A program made the position numbers and the translations under genes. Shown one piece after another: positions 17,213-25,886 of a stretch of 64,000 nt of DNA. Source of the DNA: Acidobacteriaceae bacterium (GTDB taxonomy: Bacteria; Acidobacteriota; Terriglobia; Terriglobales; Acidobacteriaceae); contig PLBY01000155.1 of assembly GCA_003134655.1 (NCBI GenBank), positions 12,358-76,357 on the forward strand, in the 5' to 3' direction. The notes under the pieces are model-generated. The model was given only the letters and a program-made list of their open reading frames with translations. It did not search any database and was not told the origin of the DNA. The stretch's first letter is position 1. Each line of letters begins with the position of its first letter.

Positions 17213-17710
17213 ATGAGAGCGAGAGAGAAGAAAGCAGCGTCCGAAGGAGCCCGCATTGCCGATCAACTTCGCCGCGCCTTTTATGGCAGCGCGTGGCACG
17301 GGCCGGCGCTGCTCGAACTGCTGGAAGATGTGGACGCCGCTACTGCTGCGGCCAAGCCGCTGCCTGAAGTTCACAACATTTGGGAATTGGTATTGCACGT
17401 GGCCGTTTGGGACGACGCGGCGCTGCGCAGGCTTGATGGGAAGAAATGGCAGCCGACGGGGCTGGCCAATTTTCCTGCGGTCACAAAGCCTTCGGAAGCG
17501 GCGTGGCGCAGGGCTGTTGCGGCTGCGAAGCGCACCCACGATCGGCTCGTCAAGACTGTCGCTGCGCTTCCTGATTCGCGGCTCGGGGATCGGGTTCCGG
17601 GAAAACGGTACGACTTTTATCACATGCTGCATGGGATTGCGCAGCATGAGTTGTACCATGCGGGGCAGATTGCGATTTTGAAGAAGGCGGGGGCTCGTCC
17701 CGGAAGATAG
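17213..17710 (+). CDS. DinB/YfiT family putative metalloprotein
   Basis: A 165-residue four-helix-bundle protein of the DinB superfamily. The expected metal ligands appear as His in LHVAVWDDAALRR and the pair in HELYHAGQI near the C-terminus. Members include thiol-dependent transferases (bacillithiol, mycothiol) and many uncharacterised stress proteins. ATG 17213 follows GAGAGG and lies 7 bp after the lpxI stop codon. The longer frame from 17168 would overlap lpxI. Activity unknown. Confidence 0.85.
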   Translation: MRAREKKAASEGARIADQLRRAFYGSAWHGPALLELLEDVDAATAAAKPLPEVHNIWELVLHVAVWDDAALRRLDGKKWQPTGLANFPAVTKPSEAAWRRAVAAAKRTHDRLVKTVAALPDSRLGDRVPGKRYDFYHMLHGIAQHELYHAGQIAILKKAGARPGR

Positions 17711-17776
17711 GGTCTATCTCCGGATCGAGAAAGCGGCCTCAGGAGCTAAAAGCCCTTATCTAAATCTCCCGTTGAC

Positions 17777-17805
17777 GGCACGGCTGGAAGCCGTGCCCTT
17801 CCACA
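17777..17805. repeat. Hairpin repeat GGCACGGCT...AGCCGTGCC + CCACA
   Basis: Perfect 9-bp stem with a 3-base loop (17777-17797) followed by CTTCCACA, the end-word of the TGTGG/CCACA element family. It sits between the convergent DinB and DUF486 genes and may also act as a termination hairpin, though no T-run follows. Confidence 0.7.
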
Positions 17806-17865
17806 AAACCCACGGGCCCTCACACCGAACCGCCTTGTCCCTCCACAAAACCAAGGATCTCTTGC

Positions 17866-18195
17866 TCACCATTTCTTGAAGATCACCGCGACCGCTGCGA
17901 CGATCAGGGCGAAGCCTGCGAGATAGTTCCAGCGCAGGGGCTGCTTCAGATAGATCACCGAGAAAGCGGCGAAAACGGTCAGAGTGATGACTTCCTGGAT
18001 GGTTTTGAGTTGTGCTGCGGTGAACTCGTAGGAGCCGATGCGGTTCGCGGGGACCTGGAAGCAGTATTCGAAGAAGGCGATCAACCAGCTCACGGCGATG
18101 ACTTTGTAAAGGGGAACCTCGCGGTATTTCAGGTGTCCGTACCAGGCGAAGGTCATGAAGATGTTGGAGATGGTCAGCAGCACGATCGTCTTCAT
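17866..18195 (-). CDS. DMT-superfamily DUF486 membrane protein
   Basis: A 109-residue protein with four predicted membrane helices: MKTIVLLTISNIFMTFAWYG, VIAVSWLIAFFEYCFQVPA, IQEVITLTVFAAFSVIYL and YLAGFALIVAAVAVIF. The pattern YGHLK...FEYCFQVPANRIGS...QLKTIQEV is the DUF486 signature. These proteins resemble half-size drug/metabolite transporters, and a transport role has not been shown. Start ATG 18195. It is convergent with the DinB gene and divergent from the Gfo/Idh gene. Confidence 0.9.
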   Translation of the reverse strand: MKTIVLLTISNIFMTFAWYGHLKYREVPLYKVIAVSWLIAFFEYCFQVPANRIGSYEFTAAQLKTIQEVITLTVFAAFSVIYLKQPLRWNYLAGFALIVAAVAVIFKKW

Positions 18196-18483
18196 GGGGC
18201 GATTCAGTCCTTTCTGTGTTCATTTTGATTGCCGCGTCGCGTGGTGAGGCGCACGCGAGGGAAGCAAGTGGTTCAGTTTTCGTTGGGGAGCGTTTCTTTC
18301 GCCCCTCCGGGCTTGGCGTTACTTCCTGCACGTCTCCCCACACCTTGCGCTGTGGGCTGCATTCTGTCGCCGCTTCGCGGCTGGCGTGGGTCTCGTCTGC
18401 CACTTCTTCTTCAGACGCGAGCGATTCATCCGATCGATACAGGCGCTAATCCAGATGCTCTTTCCCGGGATACCGTTTACAAT
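18196..18483. other. Intergenic region with degraded repeat sequence (288 bp)
   Basis: A frame open on the plus strand from TTG 18229 runs through it into the Gfo/Idh gene, but the translation is Arg/Pro/Cys-rich and unlike any family. It has repeat-like content (GCCGCTTCGCGGC, CCTCCGGGCTTGGCG). I treat it as non-coding upstream sequence. Confidence 0.5.
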
Positions 18484-19533
18484 TTGTTTCCGGCTACCGG
18501 CCATCGAGAATTTCTCCTGCCAACGCAAAGTCCGATCTCCGTCGCCGTCGTGGGCGTGGGCGTTTTCGGACGGAACCATGCCCGAGTGTACAAGGAACTG
18601 GAACAGCAAGGGGAGCCGGTGCGGCTGCTGGGAGTGGTCGATCCTGACACGAGCCGCGCGGACGAGGTAGCGCGCGAGTTCGGGTGCAAGGCCTTCGGCT
18701 CCGTGCAGCAGTTGTTGACCACGCACAGCGAGGTGCAGGCCGCCTCGGTAGCGTGTCCCACGGTGCATCACTTGAGCGTGGCCAGCGAGTTGATGAAGAC
18801 CGGAGTGGATGTGCTGATCGAGAAGCCGCTGGCGGGCACACTGGCGGAGGCTGAGGAGTTGGTTGCTCTCGCGGCTACGCACAAGCGGATCGCGCAGGTG
18901 GGGCATCTGGAGCGCTTCAATCCGGCGGTGCGCGCCACGGTTCCGCTGCTGACCCAGCCCATGTTTTTTGAAGTACACCGGCTCAGCGTGTTCACTCCGC
19001 GGTCGCTCGATGTGGATGTTGTGCTCGATCTGATGATCCACGATCTCGACATCGTTCTGGCGTTTGCCAAGTCGGAAGTGAAGGAAGTACGGGCGGTTGG
19101 GCTGCCGATTTTGTCGGGGAAGGTGGACATTGCGAACGTTCGGCTGGAGTTCGATTCCGGCTGCATCGCGAACTTTACTGCGAGCCGGGTCTCCACCGAG
19201 CGGGTGCGCAAGCTGCGATTCTTCCAGCCGCGGCAGTATGTTTCGCTCGATTACGGTCGGCAGGAAGTGCTGGTCTTTACGGTGGGGCATGACACGGCGG
19301 GAACTCCAACCGTAAATCCGCAGATCGGTGTCACCAAGGTGCCGGTTGCGTCGGAAGAGCCGCTGCATGCGGAGTTGAAGTCGTTTCTTCGGGCTGTGCG
19401 GGAGCGGTCCACGCCTGTGGTGCCGCTGGAGGATGGTCGGCGCGCGTTGGCGCTAGCGCTAGAGATTGTGGCGGCCATTCGGGAACACGGGACAAAAGTG
19501 GGACTTTCCGGCATGGCTCACGCGAAGCATTGA
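18484..19533 (+). CDS. Gfo/Idh/MocA family oxidoreductase, GnnA-like
   Basis: A 349-residue NAD(P)-dependent sugar oxidoreductase. The Rossmann start is SVAVVGVGVFGRNHARVY (about residue 20 on), followed by the catalytic EKPLAG motif and HLERFNPAVRA. The C-terminal block DVVLDLMIHDLDIVLAF, then DIANVRLEFDSG and NFTASRVS, resembles enzymes found beside lpx genes that oxidise UDP-GlcNAc at C3 (GnnA). The partner transaminase GnnB is not in the window. The best start is TTG 18484; upstream frame is not protein-like. Together with lpxI just upstream, a role in lipid A or another UDP-sugar pathway is likely but unproven. Confidence 0.85.
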   Translation: MFPATGHREFLLPTQSPISVAVVGVGVFGRNHARVYKELEQQGEPVRLLGVVDPDTSRADEVAREFGCKAFGSVQQLLTTHSEVQAASVACPTVHHLSVASELMKTGVDVLIEKPLAGTLAEAEELVALAATHKRIAQVGHLERFNPAVRATVPLLTQPMFFEVHRLSVFTPRSLDVDVVLDLMIHDLDIVLAFAKSEVKEVRAVGLPILSGKVDIANVRLEFDSGCIANFTASRVSTERVRKLRFFQPRQYVSLDYGRQEVLVFTVGHDTAGTPTVNPQIGVTKVPVASEEPLHAELKSFLRAVRERSTPVVPLEDGRRALALALEIVAAIREHGTKVGLSGMAHAKH

Positions 19534-19551
19534 AGCCTGTGCTACGCACCG

Positions 19552-19596
19552 CCGGGCTGCGCCCGGCGGACGGCCGAAGGCGGCCGTCCCCACATA
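19552..19596 (-). repeat. TGTGG/CCACA hairpin element, copy A
   Basis: Double-hairpin element read on the minus strand as ATGTGGGGACGGCCGCC... followed by a GCCGGGC-type second hairpin. It is the same as the element at 50075-50119 except for two paired substitutions in the first stem (C-G instead of T-A). It follows the Gfo/Idh gene. Confidence 0.85.
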
Positions 19597-19839
19597 ACAC
19601 CTCTCGTGTCACTTCCACTTGCATTTACATATGTTTACACACCTAAGTCGGGGGCCATTTATGAGTGAGCAGAGTGGCTCGAAAGATGCGAAAATAGGGC
19701 TAACTTGGTTGTAGAGCAGCGCGCGCTCATTGCATTTCTTCCTTGAAGGCCGGATGCAACGCCGCGAGTGTATTCGGTGTCTAACGACCAGCGGATACAG
19801 CTAGCTCTTACAGTTAAGCGGTTCAGTTCAAACCAGCGC

Positions 19840-20940
19840 ATGCCGATTACGCAGATTCCATTCCAGGACCCGGTTGCTCCCGAGAAGCCTCAACCGGAGC
19901 AACTCGGGCTGTATGACAGCCAAGACTGGGAAACCGCGTACCGTGATCTGGATGCGCATGTGCCGCACCTGCTCATCCAGTTGCAGGACGATCTGCAGAG
20001 ATCGCGCAAGCGGGAAGCCGCGTGGATCTCGATCATCGTCCACCTGATTGTGTTCATGGTCCTGGTGTACCTGCCTTGGATTCAAAAAAACGTTTGGCAC
20101 CGCGTGGTGGTTGTTCCGGTGGATTCAACGCAAAACAAAAACCTGACCTTTCTGGCCCTGCCGCCGGATTTACAGAAGCCCACGCGCCGCCCCAACACAA
20201 ACATCGCGTCGGATAAAGACCGCATTGCGATGTCGCGGCATCCTGAGCTTGATCCGAAAGAGTTGCGGAAGATTCTGGCGACGCCACCTCCGGGAGCGCC
20301 GGGGATGAACGGTCCGCGGGCGCCGCAACAGGCGCCGCAAACCATGGCGCAGAACCAGCCAACGACGCAGCAACCGCCGCAGGGACAGCAACAGACGCAG
20401 CGTCCGCAGTTCCAGAGCGATCAGACGGCGCAGTTGCAGATACCTGCCCGTCCGAATAATTCGTTCGCCAAATATGGGACGGGGATGAGTGCGGGTTCGG
20501 CAGTTCAAGAGGCCGCGGCAGCAGCAGCCGCACGGCGGGGTGGAGGCGGCGGGCAGGAAGGCGACTTTGGCCTGGGCACCGGAGCGCATGGCCGAGCGCT
20601 GGGAAATCTAGAAATTCTGAGCGACACGCAGGGCGTCGACTTCGGGCCGTACCTGCAGCGCATTTTGCAGGATGTCCGCGAGAATTGGTATCGCGCGATT
20701 CCGGAATCCGCCGAGATGAAGAAGGGCAAGCTCATGATCGAGTTTGCCATCACGAAGGATGGCAAGGTTGCGGATATGCGCCTAGTCGCCACGTCCAATG
20801 ATGTGGCTCTCGATCGCGCGGCCTGGGCCGGCATCTCGGCGTCGAATCCATTTCCGCCGCTGCCCAGCGATTTCACCGGACCTTACCTCGCGCTGCGATT
20901 CCGCTTCTTCTACAACCCCGACAAGTCTGATTTACAGTAG
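19840..20940 (+). CDS. Inner-membrane TonB C-terminal domain protein
   Basis: A 366-residue bitopic protein. A cytoplasmic head of about 60 residues precedes one membrane helix (WISIIVHLIVFMVLVYLPWI). A long Gln/Pro-rich periplasmic linker with PQQAPQTMAQNQPTTQQ follows, then Ala- and Gly-rich patches and a C-terminal TonB-like domain (VRENWYRAIPESAE...KLMIEFAITKDGKV...NPFPPLP). Such proteins couple the energised inner membrane or a cell-envelope machine to the periplasm. No ExbB/ExbD genes are here. ATG 19840 is preferred over GTG 19768, which would add 24 residues; neither has a strong ribosome site. Confidence 0.8.
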   Translation: MPITQIPFQDPVAPEKPQPEQLGLYDSQDWETAYRDLDAHVPHLLIQLQDDLQRSRKREAAWISIIVHLIVFMVLVYLPWIQKNVWHRVVVVPVDSTQNKNLTFLALPPDLQKPTRRPNTNIASDKDRIAMSRHPELDPKELRKILATPPPGAPGMNGPRAPQQAPQTMAQNQPTTQQPPQGQQQTQRPQFQSDQTAQLQIPARPNNSFAKYGTGMSAGSAVQEAAAAAAARRGGGGGQEGDFGLGTGAHGRALGNLEILSDTQGVDFGPYLQRILQDVRENWYRAIPESAEMKKGKLMIEFAITKDGKVADMRLVATSNDVALDRAAWAGISASNPFPPLPSDFTGPYLALRFRFFYNPDKSDLQ

Positions 20941-21054
20941 CGTCCGCAACGCCTACCATCGCGACGAATCCTTTTCTTTTCGTTGATAATCAAATAGTTA
21001 ACAAGAATGAGGGTGTACCGGAGCGCATGAGTTGCGGCTCTGGCCAGGAGAGCT

Positions 21055-21843
21055 GTGTTGGAGAAGATGCCGGTTTTGTTCGTCGGCCATGGATCGCCGA
21101 TGAACGCCATTGAGCACAATGCGTTTACCGAGGCACTGCAGGGTTTGAGCGCGCGGCTGCCGATGCCAAAGGCGGTGTGCGTAGTGTCGGCGCATTGGGT
21201 GACCGAGGGCGCGCATGTGATGGTGTCTGCCCATCCGAAAACCATTCACGATTTTTACGGGTTCCCGCGGCCGCTCTATGAAGTGCAGTATCCTGCGCCG
21301 GGCGCGCCTTCCGAGGCTGAGAAACTGGCGAAAAATCCTGAGATTCTGCCGGATGAACAGTGGGGACTGGATCACGGTTCGTGGAGCGTGTTGCGGCATA
21401 TGTATCCGAATGCGGACGTGCCTGCGTTCCAGTTGAGTCTCGACGAGCACCGCGGTTTCAAAGAGCATCTGGAGTTGGGGCGCGAGATTCAGGCGTTGCG
21501 CGAGCGGGGAGTTCTGGTTCTGGGCAGTGGCAACATCGTGCACAACCTGCGGCGCATCGATTGGGACAATCCCTCAGGCGCTTACGACTGGGCGGTGGAG
21601 TTCGACGCCCGGGTCAAGAAAGCGGTTGAGGCGCACGATGCGAACTCTCTGGCACAGCCGCAGAAGTGGGGCGAGGCGCTGCTGGCGACGGCGCATCCTA
21701 CTGTGGAACACTACTTGCCGCTGCTGTATTGCATGGGCAGCACGGATGAGCAGGATGCGGTGTCATATCCGTATGAAGGCTTTGACTTCGGGAGTATTTC
21801 GATGCGGATGATCTTGTTCGGCGATCCGAAGCCAGTCGAATAG
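21055..21843 (+). CDS. DODA-type extradiol dioxygenase family protein (4,5-DOPA dioxygenase-like, YgiD)
   Basis: A 262-residue LigB-superfamily enzyme. The metal ligands fit the YgiD pattern: His in FVGHGSPMNAIE, the HWV segment in VVSAHWVTEGAHV, and a later His in VLGSGNIVHNLR. DHGSWSVLRHMYP is also typical. Members cleave catechols such as DOPA with oxygen, usually with zinc or iron. AGGAG at 21046-21050 supports GTG 21055 or TTG 21058, and ATG 21067 is an alternative. It stands alone between the TonB-domain gene and the MutS-like gene. Confidence 0.9.
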   Translation: MLEKMPVLFVGHGSPMNAIEHNAFTEALQGLSARLPMPKAVCVVSAHWVTEGAHVMVSAHPKTIHDFYGFPRPLYEVQYPAPGAPSEAEKLAKNPEILPDEQWGLDHGSWSVLRHMYPNADVPAFQLSLDEHRGFKEHLELGREIQALRERGVLVLGSGNIVHNLRRIDWDNPSGAYDWAVEFDARVKKAVEAHDANSLAQPQKWGEALLATAHPTVEHYLPLLYCMGSTDEQDAVSYPYEGFDFGSISMRMILFGDPKPVE

Positions 21844-21959
21844 CGCGCGCAAGATCCTTCCCTTCGCCTGAAGAACGGCTCCGGTCAGGATGACGCCTTC
21901 CAAAGGAGCCGGAGATGGGGCGCTTCCTCGCGCTTGATCTACCTGCTACATTTTGAGGC

Positions 21960-23738
21960 GTGGTTCCCTCCGAAGAATACGTGCAGCGCCGAAACGCTCG
22001 CCAATTGCGGGTTGCACCTTACGAGAAAATTCATATTCGCCTGGGGAAGGTCCGGCTTCTTTTAGCCGCCGTAGCGGTGTTCATGGCCTGGGCATCGTTC
22101 CGGGCGCATTCTCTATTACCCTTGTGGATGGCTGCGCCGGTTGTGGCGTTCGTGGGAATTGCGTCGTATCATTCGCGGGTTTTGCGGGCTCGCGAATTGT
22201 CTGAGCGAGCCGTGTCCTTTTATGAAAGAGCACTGGCGCGAGTCGAGGATCGCTGGGCCGGATCCGGTGAGACCGGAGAGCGCTTCGACGATCCGCATCA
22301 CGTGTACGCCGGCGATCTCGACCTGTTCGGCAAAGGCAGCTTGTTCCAGCTTCTGTCGACTGCGCGGACGCGCATGGGCGAAGACACGCTGGCGCGGTGG
22401 CTGCTTTCTCCTTCAGCCGTAGAGCAGGTTTGCGAGCGGCATGCGGCCGTGGAGGAACTGCGCGATCAACTCGACCTGCGAGAGGATCTGGCGGTGCTGG
22501 GCGAAGATGTTGGAGTGGGCGTGCATCCCGATGCGCTGCTGAAGTGGGCGGAATCGCCAAACCAGATGAAGCCGTTGTGGCTTCGATGGCTGTCGCCCTT
22601 GCTCGCGGCACTGGCCATTGCTGGCGCGGTAGTCTGGGCAGTTTGGGGAATCGCGGCACCGCTGGTGCTGATTGTTGTGATCGAGGCCGTCTTTACCTAT
22701 CGCCTCAAGAAGCCTCTGGAAGAAGTGCTGCACGGAACGGAGCATGTGTTTCGCGACCTCGATCTGCTTTCCGGCGTACTCGCGCGCGTGGAGGCGCACA
22801 GGTTCCAGGCGCCGCAATTGCAGGCACTGCAGCGAGAGCTCTTGTCGAGCGGTGTGCCGGGTTCGCGAGCGATTGCGCGGCTCCGGACTTTGGTCGACTT
22901 GATCAACTCGCGGCACAACATCGCGGTGCGAATCCTCGATGCTCCGCTCATGTACTCCGTGCAAGTGGCATTCGCGGCGGAACATTGGCGCGAGGCCCAC
23001 GGCAGCGCGCTGCGGTTGTGGGTGGACACCATCGGGCAGATGGAGGCGCTGCTTTCGCTGGCGACGTACAGCTTCGAGCATCCGGCTGACCCGTTCCCAG
23101 AGTTCGCGGATGGAGCGGCGTCATTCGAGGGAGAGGAACTCGGGCATCCGCTCGTGCCGGCTGCGCTTTGTGTTCGCAACGACGTGAGCATCCGCGGGGA
23201 GACGCGGGTTCTGCTGGTCAGCGGTTCCAACATGTCGGGGAAGAGCACGCTGCTTCGAGCGGTTGGGATGAATGTTGTGCTCGCGATGGCGGGTGCGCCG
23301 GTACGAGCGCGGCGCCTGCGGCTCACTCCGCTGCGGGTGGGCGCCAGCATTCGCGTCAACGATTCGCTGCAGGAGGGCAGTTCGCGGTTCTATGCGGAGA
23401 TCACGAGGCTGCGGCAGATCTTCGATTTCGCGGGCGGCAATCCGCCGTTGCTTTTTCTACTGGATGAGCTGTTGCAAGGTACGAACTCGAATGATCGACG
23501 TATTGGCGCGGAAGGAATCGTGCGGGCGCTGGTGAATCGCGGTGCGATTGGGTTGGTGAGCACGCATGACCTGGCGCTGACCGATATCGGCGGATCGGTC
23601 GCGGGGCATTTGCGCAATATTCACTTTCAGGACGAGTTGGCGAACGGACGGATGACCTTCGACTACAAGTTGCGCGACGGTGTCGTTACGAAAAGCAACG
23701 GGCTTGAGTTGATGCGGTCGATCGGGCTCGAGGTGTAA
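21960..23738 (+). CDS. Membrane-associated MutS-family ATPase (MutS domain V only)
   Basis: A 592-residue protein lacking the mismatch-recognition domain of MutS. Two membrane helices lie near the N-terminus (VRLLLAAVAVFMAWASF and MAAPVVAFVGIASYHS), and a hydrophobic pair about 210-250 is followed by helical core segments. The ATPase domain has the Walker A motif SGSNMSGKST near residue 421, Walker B FLLDELLQGTNS near 498, and the late STHDLAL. This architecture is known from uncharacterised YshD/MutS-like membrane proteins, whose function is unknown. Start is GTG 21960. The gene sits alone, and an element of the hairpin family follows it. Confidence 0.87.
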   Translation: MVPSEEYVQRRNARQLRVAPYEKIHIRLGKVRLLLAAVAVFMAWASFRAHSLLPLWMAAPVVAFVGIASYHSRVLRARELSERAVSFYERALARVEDRWAGSGETGERFDDPHHVYAGDLDLFGKGSLFQLLSTARTRMGEDTLARWLLSPSAVEQVCERHAAVEELRDQLDLREDLAVLGEDVGVGVHPDALLKWAESPNQMKPLWLRWLSPLLAALAIAGAVVWAVWGIAAPLVLIVVIEAVFTYRLKKPLEEVLHGTEHVFRDLDLLSGVLARVEAHRFQAPQLQALQRELLSSGVPGSRAIARLRTLVDLINSRHNIAVRILDAPLMYSVQVAFAAEHWREAHGSALRLWVDTIGQMEALLSLATYSFEHPADPFPEFADGAASFEGEELGHPLVPAALCVRNDVSIRGETRVLLVSGSNMSGKSTLLRAVGMNVVLAMAGAPVRARRLRLTPLRVGASIRVNDSLQEGSSRFYAEITRLRQIFDFAGGNPPLLFLLDELLQGTNSNDRRIGAEGIVRALVNRGAIGLVSTHDLALTDIGGSVAGHLRNIHFQDELANGRMTFDYKLRDGVVTKSNGLELMRSIGLEV

Positions 23739-23752
23739 CGGTGCAGCGGCTC

Positions 23753-23796
23753 GCTTCGCATCGCGGGACAGCCGAAGGCGGCTATCCCCACGTGAG
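23753..23796. repeat. Degenerate TGTGG/CCACA hairpin element
   Basis: The segment GGGACAGCCGAAGGCGGCTA followed by TCCCCAC carries the same stem as the elements at 19552 and 50075, with one unpaired change (A for G in GGCTATCC). It lies between the convergent MutS-like and M13 genes. Confidence 0.75.
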
Positions 23797-23825
23797 TCGT
23801 TACACACATCCCAAGCGTCGCGGGC

Positions 23826-25856
23826 TCACCAGACGCGGCACTGGTTCTGATTCACCATGGGTGAGCCCGCTTTGCAATGGAACGCCTCCTGGAATTGCGG
23901 CATGTTCGAGACCACGCCGTTGGTGCGATATTTTTCCGGAGAATGCGGATCGACCGTGGCGCGCAGGCGCTTGGTCTCGTCGCGCGACTGGCCGCACCAG
24001 CTCTGACCGTAGCCAACAAAAAAGCGCTGGTCGGGAGTCAGTTCGTCGATCGGCGCGAGCGTTTGGCCCGTGGTGTCAGCCTTCCACGCCATGTAGGCCA
24101 GCAGTAAACCGCCCAGGTCAGCCACGTCTTCGCCGAGCGTCAGCTTGCCGTTGATCTTGACGTCGTCGACGATCGTGTAGCTGGAATATTGATCGGAGAT
24201 GCAACTGGCGCGCTTTTCAAATTCCTTCCCGTCGTCCTCAGTCCACCAGTCACGCAGGTTTCCCTGGGCGTCGAACTGGCGGCCTTCATCGTCGAAGCCG
24301 TGGGTGAGTTCGTGTCCGACGGTGCCGCCGGTGTCTCCGTAGTTGGGAGCGGCGTCAGACTTGGGATCGAATGCCGGAGGTTGCAGAACGCCCGCTGGAA
24401 AATTGATGTCGTTCATCTGCGGATCGTAGTAGGCATTTACGGTGGGCGGAGACATGCCCCACTCGCCGCGGTCCACAGGCTTGCCGATTTTTGCGAGCTG
24501 CCGGTCGAACTCGAATTTCCGCGCGCGCTCCACATTGCCTAGTTCGTCGCCGCGCACGATCTCAAGCTTGCTGTAGTCGCGCCACTTGTCGGGATAGCCG
24601 ATCTTGTTGGCCATGCCGTGGAGTTTGGCCAGCGCCTGCTGCTTGGTGGCGGCTGACATCCAGGGCAGGCTGTTGATGTCTTGTTCCATCGCTGTCTGAA
24701 TTTCTTTCACGATTTTCAGTGCGCGCTGCTTGGCTTCGGGACTGAAATAATTGTCGACGTAGGCTTGGCCGAGAGCCTCGCCCAGATAGCCGTCGACTGC
24801 TTCAGTGCAGCGTTTCCAACGGGCCTGCAGGACCTCCTGCCCGCGGAGAGTTTTTCCATAGAAGGCGAAATTCTCGTTCAGAAATGGCGCGGAGAGATGC
24901 GACGCATCGGAATGCACCAGATGCCAGCGCAGGTAGGTCTTCCAGTCCGCTACGCTTTCTTTTTCGAGGGTCTCGCTCATGGTCTTGAAGAATCCGGGCG
25001 AGCTGACGTTCAACGATGCGAGTGAAGGCATTCCAACCTTGGCAAAATAAACTTGCCACTGGAACGCGGGTGCAATTTTCTCGAACTCCGCGCTGGTCAT
25101 CTTGTGGTCGAGTGCTTTGGGATCGCGCCGTTCGACGCGCGTCATCGAACCCTTGGCCAGGCCAGTTTCGATATTCATCACTGTTTGTGCTTCGGCTGCG
25201 GCAGTCTCAGGCTTGTCGCCAAGAAGCTCGAACATTTTCTGTACGTGCGCGAGATACCCTGTGCGCAGTTCGACCGACTTGGGATCGTCTTTCAGGTAGT
25301 AATCGCGATCGGGGAGGCCAAGTCCGCCCTGATCGGCGTTGGCGATGACCTGATCGGCGGCGTGCGGGTCCTGAGTGGATTCGAAACGGAAGAGGACGTT
25401 GTCATCAATCATGGCTGCGGCTACGCCGGCGAGCTCGGCCTTGGAACTGATCTTCGCAATTCGTTCCAGCGAGGGCTTGAGCGGGTCCGCTGCCTTGGCG
25501 TCGATCACCTTCTCGTCGGTGCAGGAAGCGTAGTAGTCGCCAATCTTCTGGTCGACGGCATTGCGCTTGGCGTCGGCCGCGGAAGCTGTCTCTAAAATGC
25601 TGCGCAACTGGACCAGATTCTCCTCCTGCATTTTGGAATAGGTGTCCCACGAGGATTGGTCGGGAGGGATGGGATTCTTCTTGATCCATCCGCCGCAGGA
25701 GTAGGCGAAGAAGTTCACGCACGGATCGATGGTCCGGTCCATCGCGGTGACGTCGAGCGCTGGGGTGTAGTTTGTTGCGGCCGGTTGCTGGGCGGTGGCT
25801 GGGAAGAAAAATGAAGCGAGAATGATCAGGAGAAGGCCGGTGTGCTTAAGTGACAT
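23826..25856 (-). CDS. M13 family zinc metallopeptidase (neprilysin/PepO-like)
   Basis: A 676-residue exported peptidase with a signal peptide (1-22, cleavage near ATAQQ). The zinc site HELTH lies in VGHELTHGFDDEGRQFD (near residue 512) and the third ligand region is GEDVADLGGLLLAY, with Asp replacing the usual Asn of the ExxxD block. NAYYDPQMNDINFPAG and the C-terminal CRVW ending are family hallmarks. M13 enzymes cleave peptides shorter than about 40 residues. Typical length is 670-700, so it is complete. It lies downstream of the RHH gene on the same strand, 30 bp away. Confidence 0.95.
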   Translation of the reverse strand: MSLKHTGLLLIILASFFFPATAQQPAATNYTPALDVTAMDRTIDPCVNFFAYSCGGWIKKNPIPPDQSSWDTYSKMQEENLVQLRSILETASAADAKRNAVDQKIGDYYASCTDEKVIDAKAADPLKPSLERIAKISSKAELAGVAAAMIDDNVLFRFESTQDPHAADQVIANADQGGLGLPDRDYYLKDDPKSVELRTGYLAHVQKMFELLGDKPETAAAEAQTVMNIETGLAKGSMTRVERRDPKALDHKMTSAEFEKIAPAFQWQVYFAKVGMPSLASLNVSSPGFFKTMSETLEKESVADWKTYLRWHLVHSDASHLSAPFLNENFAFYGKTLRGQEVLQARWKRCTEAVDGYLGEALGQAYVDNYFSPEAKQRALKIVKEIQTAMEQDINSLPWMSAATKQQALAKLHGMANKIGYPDKWRDYSKLEIVRGDELGNVERARKFEFDRQLAKIGKPVDRGEWGMSPPTVNAYYDPQMNDINFPAGVLQPPAFDPKSDAAPNYGDTGGTVGHELTHGFDDEGRQFDAQGNLRDWWTEDDGKEFEKRASCISDQYSSYTIVDDVKINGKLTLGEDVADLGGLLLAYMAWKADTTGQTLAPIDELTPDQRFFVGYGQSWCGQSRDETKRLRATVDPHSPEKYRTNGVVSNMPQFQEAFHCKAGSPMVNQNQCRVW

Positions 25857-25886
25857 GGAATATCCTTCCGCGAAGCTTGGCGAAAC

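Noticed and set aside
18229-18483. N-terminal extension of the Gfo/Idh protein
   Set aside because: Translation is Arg/Pro/Cys-rich repeat text and adds 85 residues not seen in the family.
22413-23081. A 222-residue minus-strand frame inside the MutS-like gene
   Set aside because: Antisense shadow of the ATPase gene, without SD or family.
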